A DNA stretch of 64,000 nt from Thiomicrorhabdus indica (GTDB taxonomy: Bacteria; Pseudomonadota; Gammaproteobacteria; Thiomicrospirales; Thiomicrospiraceae), in assembly GCF_004293625.1 (NCBI RefSeq), contig NZ_CP033040.1, positions 2,309,001 to 2,373,000 on the forward strand, given 5' to 3'. The stretch's first letter is position 1. Each line of letters starts with the position of its first letter. Made by a program: the position numbers and the translations under genes. The notes below the pieces were generated by a model, which was not told the origin of the DNA, made no database searches, and worked only from the letters and a program-made list of their open reading frames with translations. Positions 27,922-36,465 of the stretch are shown piece by piece.

Positions 27922-28266
27922 ATGCGGGTAAAAACTGACCGACGGGTCACATTAATTGGTAAAAACGGCCAAGCAAAAGCTCAGATGGTAGACATCTCAA
28001 CCGATGGGGCTGGTGTATTAACCCCTCGAGGTGCAAAAGTCGGTACAGAACTTGAACTCGTGTTTGAAATTCCGACCGCAGAATATTTCCAAACGTTGAA
28101 GATTCTCGGTACAGTGACACATCGCCACCATGCCGAACAAGGCATTTACCTTGAACTGACTTTTGACGATTTATCGTTTCAAGAAGAGCGCTACATTCGA
28201 GAGTTCGTGGATTATAAAAACCGCCTTCATGCAATGGGAAAACGTTCCTACGGATCACCCTACTAA
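27922..28266 (+). CDS. Second PilZ-domain protein
   Basis: A 114-residue protein with MRVKTDRRVTL at its start and DISTDGAGV (D-x-S-x-x-G) near residue 31, matching a PilZ domain in which the N-terminal arginine motif is right at the terminus. The end (LTFDDLSFQEERYIREFVDYKNRL) is typical of short single-domain PilZ proteins. It starts 65 bases after the first PilZ gene. The target is unknown. Confidence 0.8.
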   Translation: MRVKTDRRVTLIGKNGQAKAQMVDISTDGAGVLTPRGAKVGTELELVFEIPTAEYFQTLKILGTVTHRHHAEQGIYLELTFDDLSFQEERYIREFVDYKNRLHAMGKRSYGSPY

Positions 28267-28300
28267 AACAGAGAATACAATTATGGATTGCTCTGAAAAT

Positions 28301-28912
28301 CTATTTCATACAAATAGAACCGTATCTCTCAAGTAATGCTTGCATACCTTTTAGAGAGAATTGGTAATCATGTTTTCCCAATTTCCGGTGTTCAAAGCTG
28401 ACCTGAATCACTTGCCCTTGCGAAAACTGATTCAACATTTCACGATACCCTTCATTCATTAAACGCAGTGCTTTTTGCGCACCTTCCGAGCTCATTTCAA
28501 TTCGTAGCTTATTGGAGATTTCATCCGCATTTAGAGTCGGTTTAAGCACGGCTTGCAAACCTGAAACAGGTTGCGTTTTGAGACCTTTAACCGAATAAGA
28601 AGCCGACATGAACTTCGGTGTTTCGCTTAAAATTTCATCATCAAATAACAAAACTTGAAAGACAGGGAATGGCGACATCGTGGAGCAACCCAATCCAAAA
28701 TAAGCGGCTTTATCAACCATCTTGGTAAACGCCTCCAACTCCATCACATCGCCATACATGTCGTTATACAAACTTATGTGATAATCTCCGAGCACTTCCG
28801 TTCGATCGGCTGCATGCACCGTGTAAACATTCGAAACCAATAAGCTTGATAATACGATGACAGAGTTTTTTAAAATCGCCGAAAAGAATTTACCGGCCGG
28901 TACAAAATTCAT
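28301..28912 (-). CDS. Unrecognised exported protein
   Basis: A 203-residue protein that I do not recognise. A signal peptide is clear: basic start, then SVIVLSSLLVSNVYTVHAA with a cleavage site after AHA-like VHAA. The mature part is mixed alpha/beta with a Cys near residue 75 and another near the end (SICMK). It is convergent with the second PilZ gene and upstream of nothing obvious. An ACCGGCCGGT copy (28892-28901) codes for Pro-Ala-Gly at residues 5-7, within the basic start of the signal peptide. Confidence 0.7.
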   Translation of the reverse strand: MNFVPAGKFFSAILKNSVIVLSSLLVSNVYTVHAADRTEVLGDYHISLYNDMYGDVMELEAFTKMVDKAAYFGLGCSTMSPFPVFQVLLFDDEILSETPKFMSASYSVKGLKTQPVSGLQAVLKPTLNADEISNKLRIEMSSEGAQKALRLMNEGYREMLNQFSQGQVIQVSFEHRKLGKHDYQFSLKGMQALLERYGSICMK

Positions 28913-28984
28913 AAACGTCCTTTTTTGTCCATTTTGAACAGATGGTAGTTAAGCTTTATGATTGAACAGGAATAAAAATCCAAT

Positions 28985-31093
28985 TCAAACCTGACTCAAA
29001 TCTGCCAAATCCCCTTTTTCCTCAAGCCACTGCTTACGGTCACCGGAACGTTTTTTCGCGAGTAACATGTCCATCACCTCCAACACTTCAACCGCTTTAT
29101 TGGCATCAGACTGAACCGCACTCTCCAGCGTTGCAAACCCTTCTTCCTCTTCAGCCAAAGGTTTAGGGGGTGATTTAGGGGTTGGTTCAGATAAATCTAA
29201 ATGCGCTTGTATGTCCTCTTGATTCAACTCAAAGTCTGAATCTGGAACATTCACTTCTGGTAATTCTTCACCGGCCGGTAAGATTTGATCCGGCTGAATT
29301 TCTTGTTCAGCATTCATCTGCAACTGAACCAAACGACGACTTTCCGGCAACATGGTTGTTTCTCGCAATTGCGCAGGATTCATTTCACCCAATCCTTTGA
29401 AACGCGTCACTTGGATTTTCCCCTGCAATTTTTCCGCCGAAATTCGATCTAAAATCCCTTGGCGTTCAGCCTCATCCAATGCATAAAACACTCGTTTGCC
29501 TACATCCACTCGATATAACGGTGGCATAGCGACATAGATGTGACCTTGCTCAATGAGCTTTGGAAAGTGGCGAACAAACAACGCACAAATCAGTGTTGCA
29601 ATGTGCAAACCATCGGAGTCTGCATCCGCCAAAATACAGATTTTTCCATAACGCAATCCGGTTAAATCATCCGATCCTGGGTCAACACCGATCGCGACCG
29701 AAATATCATGAATTTCTTGTGAACCCAACACTTGGCCAGAATCCACTTCCCAAGTGTTCAAAATCTTGCCGCGTAGCGGCATAATCGCCTGAAAATTTTT
29801 ATCGCGCGCTTGTTTAGCCGACCCACCGGCTGAATCCCCTTCTACTAAAAACAACTCAGTCATCGCCAAATCGGTTTCGGTACAATCCGCTAATTTTCCG
29901 GGTAATGCTGGCCCAGAGGTAATTTTTTTACGCGTCACTTTCTTCGCTTTTTTCGAGCGGTTACTGGCGTTTTGAATCACTAAATCGGCGATCTTCTCGG
30001 CCACATCGGTATGTTGATTAAGCCACAAGCTCAACGCATCCTTGACCACTCCAGAAATAAACGGTACACACTCTCGTGACGATAAACGCTCTTTGGTTTG
30101 CCCTGCGAATTGCGGTTCACGTAATTTAGCTGACAACACAAATGCAACGTTCAACCACGCATCTTCCGGTGTAATTTTGACACCTCGCGGCAACAAGTTA
30201 CGGAATTCACAAAATTCTCTTATTGCCTCTGTGACACCGGCACGCAATCCATTTACATGGGTTCCACCCTGCGGAGTGGGAATTAAATTCACATAGCTTT
30301 CTTGTAAGCCTTCACCCGGCTCCTGCAGCCAAGTAATCGCCCATGAAACGGCTTCATTTTCAGATTGCGACTCACCAATAAAACCGTCTTCCGGCAAACG
30401 TTCTCGTTCGGCTAGGGCATCATTCAAATAATCTTGAAGACCATTTTCATAGCACCACTCTTCTTTGGCTTTTGATTTTTCATCAATAAAGGTGATTTTA
30501 AGCCCAGGACTTAACACTGCTTTCGCTCTTAAAAGGTGTTTAAGCGGATTCAGAGCAAACTTAACGGAATCAAAAAATTTGGCGTCCGGCCAGAAACGAA
30601 CAATGGTTCCAGTGTTTTTCTTGCCCACCTTGCCAGTGATTTCCAGTGACGAATCCAAGTCGCCATTTGCAAAAGCAATATGGTGCAATTTTGCATCGCG
30701 TTTAATTTCAATATCGACTTTCAGCGATAATGCATTAACCACGGAAATCCCTACACCATGCAAACCACCAGAAAATGCATAGCTTTTATTGGAGAACTTC
30801 CCACCTGCATGCAAGCGAGTCATAATGACTTCGACCCCAGAAACGCCTTCTTCTGGGTGGATATCGACCGGCATACCTCGCCCGTTGTCTTGCACACTCA
30901 TCGAACCATCGTCGTGATGTGTCACAATAATCTGCGATGCAAAGCCAGCCAAGGCTTCATCCACACTATTATCAATCACTTCCTGCGCCAAATGGTTTGG
31001 ACGCGTCGTATCGGTATACATTCCCGGACGTTTTCGAACAGGGTCTAAACCGGTTAAGACTTCAATTTCGGCAGCATTATAGTTTTCACTCAA
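28985..31093 (-). CDS. parE: DNA topoisomerase IV subunit B, with an acidic C-terminal insert
   Basis: ATPase subunit of topoisomerase IV. The GHKL ATPase motifs are DNSVDEALAG and DNGRGMPVD; the Toprim domain shows LVEGDSAGGSAKQ and DADSDG. At 702 residues it is about 70 longer than E. coli ParE. The excess is an acidic, proline-rich stretch at about residues 600-670 (DSDFELNQEDIQAHLDLSEP and following), placed between QLQMNAEQEI and the conserved MDMLLAKKRSGDRKQWLEEKGD end. It starts with TTG at 31091-31093, preceded by GAGGAG. The insert contains the ACCGGCCGGT copy at 29270-29279. Confidence 0.94.
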   Translation of the reverse strand: MSENYNAAEIEVLTGLDPVRKRPGMYTDTTRPNHLAQEVIDNSVDEALAGFASQIIVTHHDDGSMSVQDNGRGMPVDIHPEEGVSGVEVIMTRLHAGGKFSNKSYAFSGGLHGVGISVVNALSLKVDIEIKRDAKLHHIAFANGDLDSSLEITGKVGKKNTGTIVRFWPDAKFFDSVKFALNPLKHLLRAKAVLSPGLKITFIDEKSKAKEEWCYENGLQDYLNDALAERERLPEDGFIGESQSENEAVSWAITWLQEPGEGLQESYVNLIPTPQGGTHVNGLRAGVTEAIREFCEFRNLLPRGVKITPEDAWLNVAFVLSAKLREPQFAGQTKERLSSRECVPFISGVVKDALSLWLNQHTDVAEKIADLVIQNASNRSKKAKKVTRKKITSGPALPGKLADCTETDLAMTELFLVEGDSAGGSAKQARDKNFQAIMPLRGKILNTWEVDSGQVLGSQEIHDISVAIGVDPGSDDLTGLRYGKICILADADSDGLHIATLICALFVRHFPKLIEQGHIYVAMPPLYRVDVGKRVFYALDEAERQGILDRISAEKLQGKIQVTRFKGLGEMNPAQLRETTMLPESRRLVQLQMNAEQEIQPDQILPAGEELPEVNVPDSDFELNQEDIQAHLDLSEPTPKSPPKPLAEEEEGFATLESAVQSDANKAVEVLEVMDMLLAKKRSGDRKQWLEEKGDLADLSQV

Positions 31094-31267
31094 AGCTTGG
31101 GCTCCTCAGTGCTAAAATAGCATATTGACTATCGCGATAAAGGTTTGGCAACTCGTGGCAGATAAACGTGAAAATGAAATTTTATTTTCCGCTGCCTATT
31201 TCCAAGCCAAAACCTAAAAAATCATACCATAGATTTCTGTTACAAAAATTCAAACCGTAGACAAACA

Positions 31268-31951
31268 ATGAGCAATCCTATTCAGCTTGAACCCTCTTGG
31301 CTAAAGGTTCTTCAACCACAGTTTAACCTTGAATATATGCAACGATTAAAAGCTTATTTAGTTGCCGAAAAAAACGCTGGCAAACAGATTTTACCGGCCG
31401 GTAAACTTTGGTTTAATGCATTGAACTCCACGCCACTTCAATCAGTAAAAGTGGTGATTATTGGACAAGATCCTTACCCCAACCCCACCCATCCACATGG
31501 ACTGTGTTTTAGCGTCCAGCCAGATGTAAAACCCTTACCAAAATCACTCATCAATATTAACCAAGAGTTATTGGAAGACGTTGGTGTCGATAATTCGCAC
31601 ACAGGGTATTTGCAGCCATGGGCAGAACAGGGTGTGTTGTTACTCAATGCGGTTTTAACGGTTGAAGCCGGCAAATCAAACTCCCATCAAAATATGGGTT
31701 GGGAACAATTTACCGACGAAGTCATTAAGCAGGTCAATCAACATTGCGACCATTGCGTATTTATTTTATGGGGAGCTTACGCCCAGAAGAAAGGTAAACA
31801 AATTGATGCCTCGCGCCACTTGGTTATTAAAAGTCCGCACCCATCGCCCTTATCGGCTTATCGCGGCTTTTTTGGTAGCAAGCCATTTTCCAAAACCAAT
31901 GACTATCTGATGGCACATGGCAAAACCCCAATCAATTGGCAGTTGCCCTAA
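31268..31951 (+). CDS. ung: Uracil-DNA glycosylase
   Basis: Removes uracil from DNA in base-excision repair. The 227-residue protein has the water-activating Asp68 in IIGQDPYPNPTHPHGLCFSV, and HPSPLSAYRGFFGSKPF with the active histidine and the DNA-intercalation loop. Active-site GQDPY is followed by Pro rather than the usual His. It is divergent from parE. ACCGGCCGGT at 31393-31402 is embedded in the extended palindrome TTTACCGGCCGGTAAA, read as Leu-Pro-Ala-Gly-Lys. Confidence 0.95.
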   Translation: MSNPIQLEPSWLKVLQPQFNLEYMQRLKAYLVAEKNAGKQILPAGKLWFNALNSTPLQSVKVVIIGQDPYPNPTHPHGLCFSVQPDVKPLPKSLININQELLEDVGVDNSHTGYLQPWAEQGVLLLNAVLTVEAGKSNSHQNMGWEQFTDEVIKQVNQHCDHCVFILWGAYAQKKGKQIDASRHLVIKSPHPSPLSAYRGFFGSKPFSKTNDYLMAHGKTPINWQLP

Positions 31952-32082
31952 GGAATCTCTGATTGAATCAAATAGTTGCGAATAAACTTTATAAGAAGTT
32001 TATTGCTGAGCGCCCACTCCCCCTTCGAAGTGAGTTTTATTTCGAGCTTGGTGAAAGCTTCTGAATAGCGATTAAGTTGTTT

Positions 32083-32110
32083 CTAGACTTACCCTCTAAG
32101 AGGCGTCTAG
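32083..32110. repeat. Nested hairpin, copy 2 (covarying)
   Basis: Outer stem CTAGAC/GTCTAG, then TTAC, inner stem CCTCT-A-AGAGG, then C. The layout equals copies at 24761 and 32232, but both stems differ with compensating changes. It is followed by TTCTTCGTTTG. Confidence 0.7.
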
Positions 32111-32231
32111 TTCTTCGTTTGAGTGTAACGAGTTCGAAATCGCCAGATGGTGAACCTAGCGAGATAAAACGAAACGAGAGGGGCCAGCTTTCTTTCTTGG
32201 CTAGACACCAAGTTCTTTGTTTGATTCGTTT

Positions 32232-32257
32232 CTCGACTTACCCCTTCGGGCGTCGAG
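32232..32257. repeat. Nested hairpin, copy 3
   Basis: Identical to the copy at 24761-24786 over 26 bases plus the following TTCT, followed by a second hairpin at 32258-32286. Confidence 0.75.
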
Positions 32258-32386
32258 TTCTTTGTGTCTTTTGTCAGCACAAAGAAATGAACAAAAAACT
32301 GTTAGTAAGACTTCAAACTTAACACTAAAATCAAAAGTGAAAATTGAACCTTACCAATCACATAATTTACTTACCCGAATTTAACT

Positions 32387-33067
32387 TCAAATATTCTGTG
32401 CTTCCTGAAACCCAGCACTAATTAAAATCTCTACCCGTCGGTTAAGGTTCTTATTTTCCGCTGACGAATTGACCACCACAGGGTGATATTCGCCCATCCC
32501 CATGATTGAAAACTGCTCTGGCTGCAACCCACTATTGGTATAAAGTGCCTGCATCACCGCTTGAGCTCGCATAGCGCTTAAAAACCAGTTATTGCGCAAC
32601 GGAGACAAAGGATCAACCGGATCATTATCGGTGTGACCTTCAATAATAACCTCCGACAACCACTCAAAGCCATTTTGCTTGGCTTTGGCGATGACCTTTG
32701 AAGGTTCTGCATTTTCACGAGCTTGTAAAATCGGCGTATCAGAAAGCAGTCTTCCCACTTCATTTAATTGGCTACTTAACAATTCAGTCGGTTGATAACT
32801 GGCCGACTCAAATGCCAGCGGATTTTGTATACGCAATAAAATACCTTGAGGCACTCTCGTCACATCAAGCAATGATAGATTCTGTAAGGAAACGTTACTT
32901 TGCAAGTACAAGTAGGATTGGTCAATTTGGCGTTCTGACCATTTTTGCAACTGATTAATCTCTGCCTTATTAACGACAATAATCATAATAAAAAAAGTAA
33001 TCAGCAACGTGACCATGTCTGCAAACGCAAGCATCCATCCTTTTTTGGCACGGCTACGAGCACTCAT
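32387..33067 (-). CDS. MotB-like OmpA-domain protein with ion-binding Asp
   Basis: A 226-residue B-type stator-like protein. A single N-terminal membrane helix carries Asp17 (WMLAFADMVTLLITFFIMII), equivalent to the proton-binding Asp of MotB. The C-terminal OmpA-like domain shows EGHTDNDPVD, NWFLSAMRAQAV and NLNRRVEILI. It is the last gene of a three-gene operon with a MotA-like protein and a second OmpA protein; its ATG overlaps the TGA of the preceding gene (ATGA). With the MotA-like gene it could form a proton-driven motor distinct from motAB at 18475-20163. What it drives is unknown. Confidence 0.85.
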   Translation of the reverse strand: MSARSRAKKGWMLAFADMVTLLITFFIMIIVVNKAEINQLQKWSERQIDQSYLYLQSNVSLQNLSLLDVTRVPQGILLRIQNPLAFESASYQPTELLSSQLNEVGRLLSDTPILQARENAEPSKVIAKAKQNGFEWLSEVIIEGHTDNDPVDPLSPLRNNWFLSAMRAQAVMQALYTNSGLQPEQFSIMGMGEYHPVVVNSSAENKNLNRRVEILISAGFQEAQNI

Positions 33068-33948
33068 AACTCGCCTCGTGCAATGACAGAATCATCTGAA
33101 ATTGTGGATGGTGCTGGCGCTTTCAATACCTCAAAGCCGACCGGTTTAATGACTGGGGTAATATAAATTTCAATACGACGGTTTTGAGGGGCATTGGCAT
33201 CACTTAGTGCGGGTTTAAAACCACCATAGCCCGCAATCGAAAACTGTGCACGTGGCATTAAACTATGCGTTTGTAAATAGCGCATGACAGCAAACGCGCG
33301 AAAACTACTCAATTCAACATTGTCTTTAAAGCGAGCATTTTTAGCCATGGGTCGCGCATCCGTATGACCAGCCACACGGATTTGCATCGTCAAAAATTTA
33401 TTCTTTTTCTGTAAACGTTTACTCAAGTTCTGACGAATAGCATTGTCATCATTCAACTTTAGGTGCTGCAAAAGCCCTGCCACTTGCAATAAATAAGGAA
33501 CAAAATCGGGATGGATTTTGGCTTGCGCAGAATCGAATTGAAGAATTTCCTGATTGTGTAATAACTGCGTATCAAAACTCAACCGTACGCCATGATTCAA
33601 AGTATTTTCAATACGTAACCAAGGCAAATCGTAGCTCGTCTTATACGCCTCAGATTCCATGTAAATATTTTTAACAAGCTTTTGATACAGCCGCTTATCA
33701 TCAGAAAATTCCAATTCAACCAACAAAACACTCAGCAAGAAAAAAGCTAACAGCCCGCTAAATAAAGAAATGTAAATAATCAGCCAAGATTTCTTGGCAC
33801 TGTGACTGGAATCACTTGCTCCAGATGCTCGCATTAAGCGTTTTAAGATGGATGAATGATGTTCACCAGAAACCAATTCTGTACCGGCCGGTAAACCTTT
33901 CTCGGACAGAACAGGATGGTTGTCATTGGTTTCAGAAGACAAATGCAT
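33064..33948 (-). CDS. OmpA-domain membrane protein lacking the stator Asp
   Basis: A 294-residue protein with a cytoplasmic N-terminus of about 53 residues, one membrane helix at about 54-78 (SWLIIYISLFSGLLAFFLLS) and a C-terminal OmpA-like peptidoglycan-binding domain (AGHTDARPMAK, ELSSFRAFAVMRYL, NRRIEIYITP). Unlike its neighbour, the helix has no acidic residue at the position where MotB keeps its ion-binding Asp. It may therefore be a structural or plug-like partner in the complex instead of a conducting subunit. It starts 18 bases after the MotA-like gene and overlaps the next gene by four bases. ACCGGCCGGT lies at 33883-33892. Confidence 0.8.
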   Translation of the reverse strand: MHLSSETNDNHPVLSEKGLPAGTELVSGEHHSSILKRLMRASGASDSSHSAKKSWLIIYISLFSGLLAFFLLSVLLVELEFSDDKRLYQKLVKNIYMESEAYKTSYDLPWLRIENTLNHGVRLSFDTQLLHNQEILQFDSAQAKIHPDFVPYLLQVAGLLQHLKLNDDNAIRQNLSKRLQKKNKFLTMQIRVAGHTDARPMAKNARFKDNVELSSFRAFAVMRYLQTHSLMPRAQFSIAGYGGFKPALSDANAPQNRRIEIYITPVIKPVGFEVLKAPAPSTISDDSVIARGEL

Positions 33949-33966
33949 ATGATCAGCCAGAAGTCA

Positions 33967-34809
33967 TTACGTTATGCTTTGATTTACCGCCTTTTCAATG
34001 ATTTCCTCTTCAAGATAATCATTCAAATAAGACAATAAACGCTCACGAACCAATAAAGTCGATTCTTGCTGTTTAATCGCCATCACCGCTTCAATAATCA
34101 TCTCGTTCTGCAACATTTCTGCATCACTTAAAATTCGAAGCTTGCCTGCGATAGGTAAAAACAATAAATTGGCAAAAAGAACACCGTAAAAGGTCGTAAC
34201 TAGCGCCAAACCCATTCCCGTTAACAAACCGCCTAAGAGCTCGGTTGAATCCGAACCATAAGGAGAAGAGTCACCTCCACCAACCTGAACGGTCATCATC
34301 ATAATCAACCCCATCACCGTGCCCAGCATTCCGAATGCAGGTGCATAGGTGGCGAGGTTTTCAAAGGCTTCTTGGCAGGTTTGATGTCGAAGGCGAGTTT
34401 GCAGTAGACGGGAAATTAGTTTTTGCTTTAGTTGGTCTTTGTCGCGATAAATTAGCATTTCGGTCATGGCAAAACGCAAAAAGCGGTTATCCACCATCTC
34501 GAGTTCTTTTTCGAGCGCTAAAACCCCTTTGTTTTTGGCGGTATGGCTGTAACTAACAAGATCGTCAATAAGCTCATCCGGCGTGACCGGTTCGTCTCGA
34601 AGCGTTTTAACAAAACCATGAAAAACACATAAAACTTGTTTAAAAGGATAATTGATAAGTAAGGCTGCAAGAGAGCCACCCAGCACGATCGCAAGTGCTT
34701 GAGGATTGAAAAAAGCGTCAATCAATTGCTGACTTTCAAAGTCATAAATTCCGCTTCCAATCATAATAAGACCGAGAATCAGTCCCAGCATTGTCGCAAG
34801 TTTACTCAT
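33967..34809 (-). CDS. MotA/TolQ/ExbB-family channel protein
   Basis: A 280-residue MotA-like protein: two N-terminal membrane segments (MLGLILGLIMIGSGIYDF; ALAIVLGGSLAALLINYPF), a cytoplasmic domain, then the conserved YAPAFGMLGTVMGLIMMM and GGLLTGMGLALVTTFYGVLFANLLFLP helices. It is the first gene of the cluster with two OmpA-domain B-type genes. It is nearer to MotA/PomA than to TolQ in size and layout. It is not ZorA: there is no long C-terminal cytoplasmic tail. Confidence 0.85.
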   Translation of the reverse strand: MSKLATMLGLILGLIMIGSGIYDFESQQLIDAFFNPQALAIVLGGSLAALLINYPFKQVLCVFHGFVKTLRDEPVTPDELIDDLVSYSHTAKNKGVLALEKELEMVDNRFLRFAMTEMLIYRDKDQLKQKLISRLLQTRLRHQTCQEAFENLATYAPAFGMLGTVMGLIMMMTVQVGGGDSSPYGSDSTELLGGLLTGMGLALVTTFYGVLFANLLFLPIAGKLRILSDAEMLQNEMIIEAVMAIKQQESTLLVRERLLSYLNDYLEEEIIEKAVNQSIT

Positions 34810-34943
34810 GGTATCAGTGCTCGTTTTTTGACAGATACCAGTTTAAAGCAAAGCTTACGCCAATTGTAGTAACAAAATGTACTGGATATTTGTATGGGTT
34901 GATTTAACTATAAATTCGCTACACAAAGTCAAAATCTTCTCAT

Positions 34944-35696
34944 CTAGCGCGAAGAACTCACTTTATCATCCGGCTTTATATCTGGAAGCGATTTTTGGAA
35001 CCACTGTTCAATTTTCTGATTCAGCTCCGCAACACTCAGTTGCTCAAGTTCATCTGACTCAATCGGTTCGCGAATAAAAACTTCAATCGTCCCCGGCTTT
35101 TTAATAAAGCTGTTTTTCGACCAGTATTTCCCGGCATTGTGCGTCACAATATAAACAGGAACTTTTGCCTTCAGCGCCAACATGGAACCACCCACATTGA
35201 TTTTTCCAAGCTCATTGGTTGGCATTCGAGTCCCTTCAGGAAAAACCACCACCCAATCTTCCCCATGCAAACGCTCAACACCCTCTTTCAGCATTTGGTT
35301 TAAAGCTTTTCGACCTGCAGAACGATCAATTGCAATCGGATTCAAAAGCTTCATTCCCCAGCCAAAAAAAGGAATACTTAATAACTCACGTTTTAAGACA
35401 TAGGCTTGTCTTGGAAAAATCTTTTGGAATGCAAGGGTTTCCCAAGCCGATTCATGACGGGCTAAAATCAAGCTTGGTTTGCTGGGGTCAACTTTATCAA
35501 GTCCATGAATTTTGTATTTCACACCGCATGTGACACGTAACCACCAAATACAGAATTTAGCCCAATAATGCATAAATTGGTAGCGTGTTTTTACGGGAAA
35601 CGGACGTGTCAGTTGCCCGAGAACTGAGAAAAGGAGCATTGAACTAATTTGTCCAGTTGCAAATAACAACGAGCGAATAAAGTAAATTATTTGCAT
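34944..35696 (-). CDS. plsC: 1-acyl-sn-glycerol-3-phosphate acyltransferase (PlsC family)
   Basis: Adds the second acyl chain in phosphatidic-acid synthesis at the inner membrane. The 250-residue protein has an N-terminal membrane anchor, acyltransferase motif I as LARHESAWETL (His-x4-Glu in place of the usual His-x4-Asp, a variant common in this subfamily), and motif III as VVFPEGTRMP. It overlaps gmhB by 10 bases and is translated from the same message. The gmhB-plsC pair after glyS is the usual order in Pseudomonas and relatives. Confidence 0.9.
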   Translation of the reverse strand: MQIIYFIRSLLFATGQISSMLLFSVLGQLTRPFPVKTRYQFMHYWAKFCIWWLRVTCGVKYKIHGLDKVDPSKPSLILARHESAWETLAFQKIFPRQAYVLKRELLSIPFFGWGMKLLNPIAIDRSAGRKALNQMLKEGVERLHGEDWVVVFPEGTRMPTNELGKINVGGSMLALKAKVPVYIVTHNAGKYWSKNSFIKKPGTIEVFIREPIESDELEQLSVAELNQKIEQWFQKSLPDIKPDDKVSSSR

Positions 35697-36235
35697 AATA
35701 AATGGTCAACCAATTGAGCTAAATTTTCAAATACAGGTACACTTTCAAGAAACTCTGGCTGAGCTTGCAGAGTTTTCATACCTTTTCCTGTTTTCACTAA
35801 ATAGGGATGCATGCCATGGTTTCTGGCAGCCTGCAAATCTCCAAGCGTATCTCCAACCATAGGTTTGCCTTCAAGCGATACATTTAATGCTTTCTCTATC
35901 GACTGCAACATACCAGTATTCGGTTTTCTAGAGGGCGAGTTGTCATTGGACAAGTAGGGAGAGAAGCTAATCCAATCAACACCTTCACTGCCTAACTCTC
36001 TCAAACCCATTCGCATTTTTAAGTGCATCGCGCTTAAAGTTGCTCGCGAGTAATAACCTCTACGAATACCCGATTGATTGGTCGCAACAGCAACTCTCCA
36101 CCCTGCCGATTTTAAACGCGCGATTGCCTCCAAACTGCCATCAACCGGAATCCATTCATCGGCCGATTTAATAAAGGCGTCGGAATCGTAATTAATCACG
36201 CCATCGCGATCTAAAACAATAATTTTTTCATTCAT
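35687..36235 (-). CDS. gmhB: D-glycero-beta-D-manno-heptose 1,7-bisphosphate phosphatase, zinc site lost
   Basis: HAD-superfamily phosphatase in ADP-heptose (lipopolysaccharide core) synthesis. The 182-residue protein shows the nucleophile motif LDRDGVIN (Asp9, Asp11), VATNQSGI and MVGDTLGDLQAA. The segment that in typical GmhB binds zinc with Cys/His (CxH...CxC before RKP) reads FSPYLSNDNSPSRKPNTG at about residues 91-108, with no cysteine or histidine. It therefore appears to be a zinc-free variant; substrate specificity within the HAD family is inferred from synteny and overall match. Confidence 0.85.
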   Translation of the reverse strand: MNEKIIVLDRDGVINYDSDAFIKSADEWIPVDGSLEAIARLKSAGWRVAVATNQSGIRRGYYSRATLSAMHLKMRMGLRELGSEGVDWISFSPYLSNDNSPSRKPNTGMLQSIEKALNVSLEGKPMVGDTLGDLQAARNHGMHPYLVKTGKGMKTLQAQPEFLESVPVFENLAQLVDHLLCK

Positions 36236-36426
36236 ATTTTATAGACTTAAAAAATCGAACAAGCTTTCATTTGAACCGGCCGGTAAACTTTTTAAAAAGA
36301 ATCATTTGGCATGAACGACCCGAGTCGAGCGACTCTCGAACGAATTTACAACGCAAGGGTACAAGCCATGTTTTTAAAATAGTTTACTGGCCGGTTTTTC
36401 GCTTTTTCTTAAGATCAAAACAAAAA

Positions 36427-36448
36427 AATTCCCGCGTTTGCGGGAATT
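36427..36448 (-). terminator. Terminator after glyS
   Basis: Perfect 9-bp stem AATTCCCGC/GCGGGAATT with loop GTTT, followed on the minus strand by a T-tract, 18 bases past the glyS stop. The spacer to gmhB also holds an ACCGGCCGGT copy at 36275-36284 and a near copy at 36386. Confidence 0.85.
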
Positions 36449-36465
36449 CTTAAAACCAATCAATG

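Larger units (their letters stand above)
31952..32386. other. Hairpin-rich spacer between ung and the OmpA gene
   Basis: No convincing gene. It contains a nested hairpin at 32083-32110, a simple hairpin CTTGG/CCAAG at 32196-32212, another nested hairpin at 32232-32257, and a 9-bp stem TTCTTTGTG/CACAAAGAA at 32258-32286. Three of them are directly followed by TTCTTYGTTTG or TTCTTTG. The stretch looks like a string of related structured repeats. Confidence 0.65.

Noticed and set aside
32077-32322. 81-residue plus-strand frame after ung
   Set aside because: It runs across several hairpins and has no domain or ribosome-binding site; the stretch looks like structured non-coding repeats.
32387-34809. 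Zorya defence system (ZorA/ZorB resemble MotA/MotB-OmpA)
   Set aside because: The MotA-like protein has normal length without the long ZorA tail, and no ZorC/ZorD-type genes follow; a second B-type gene is present instead.
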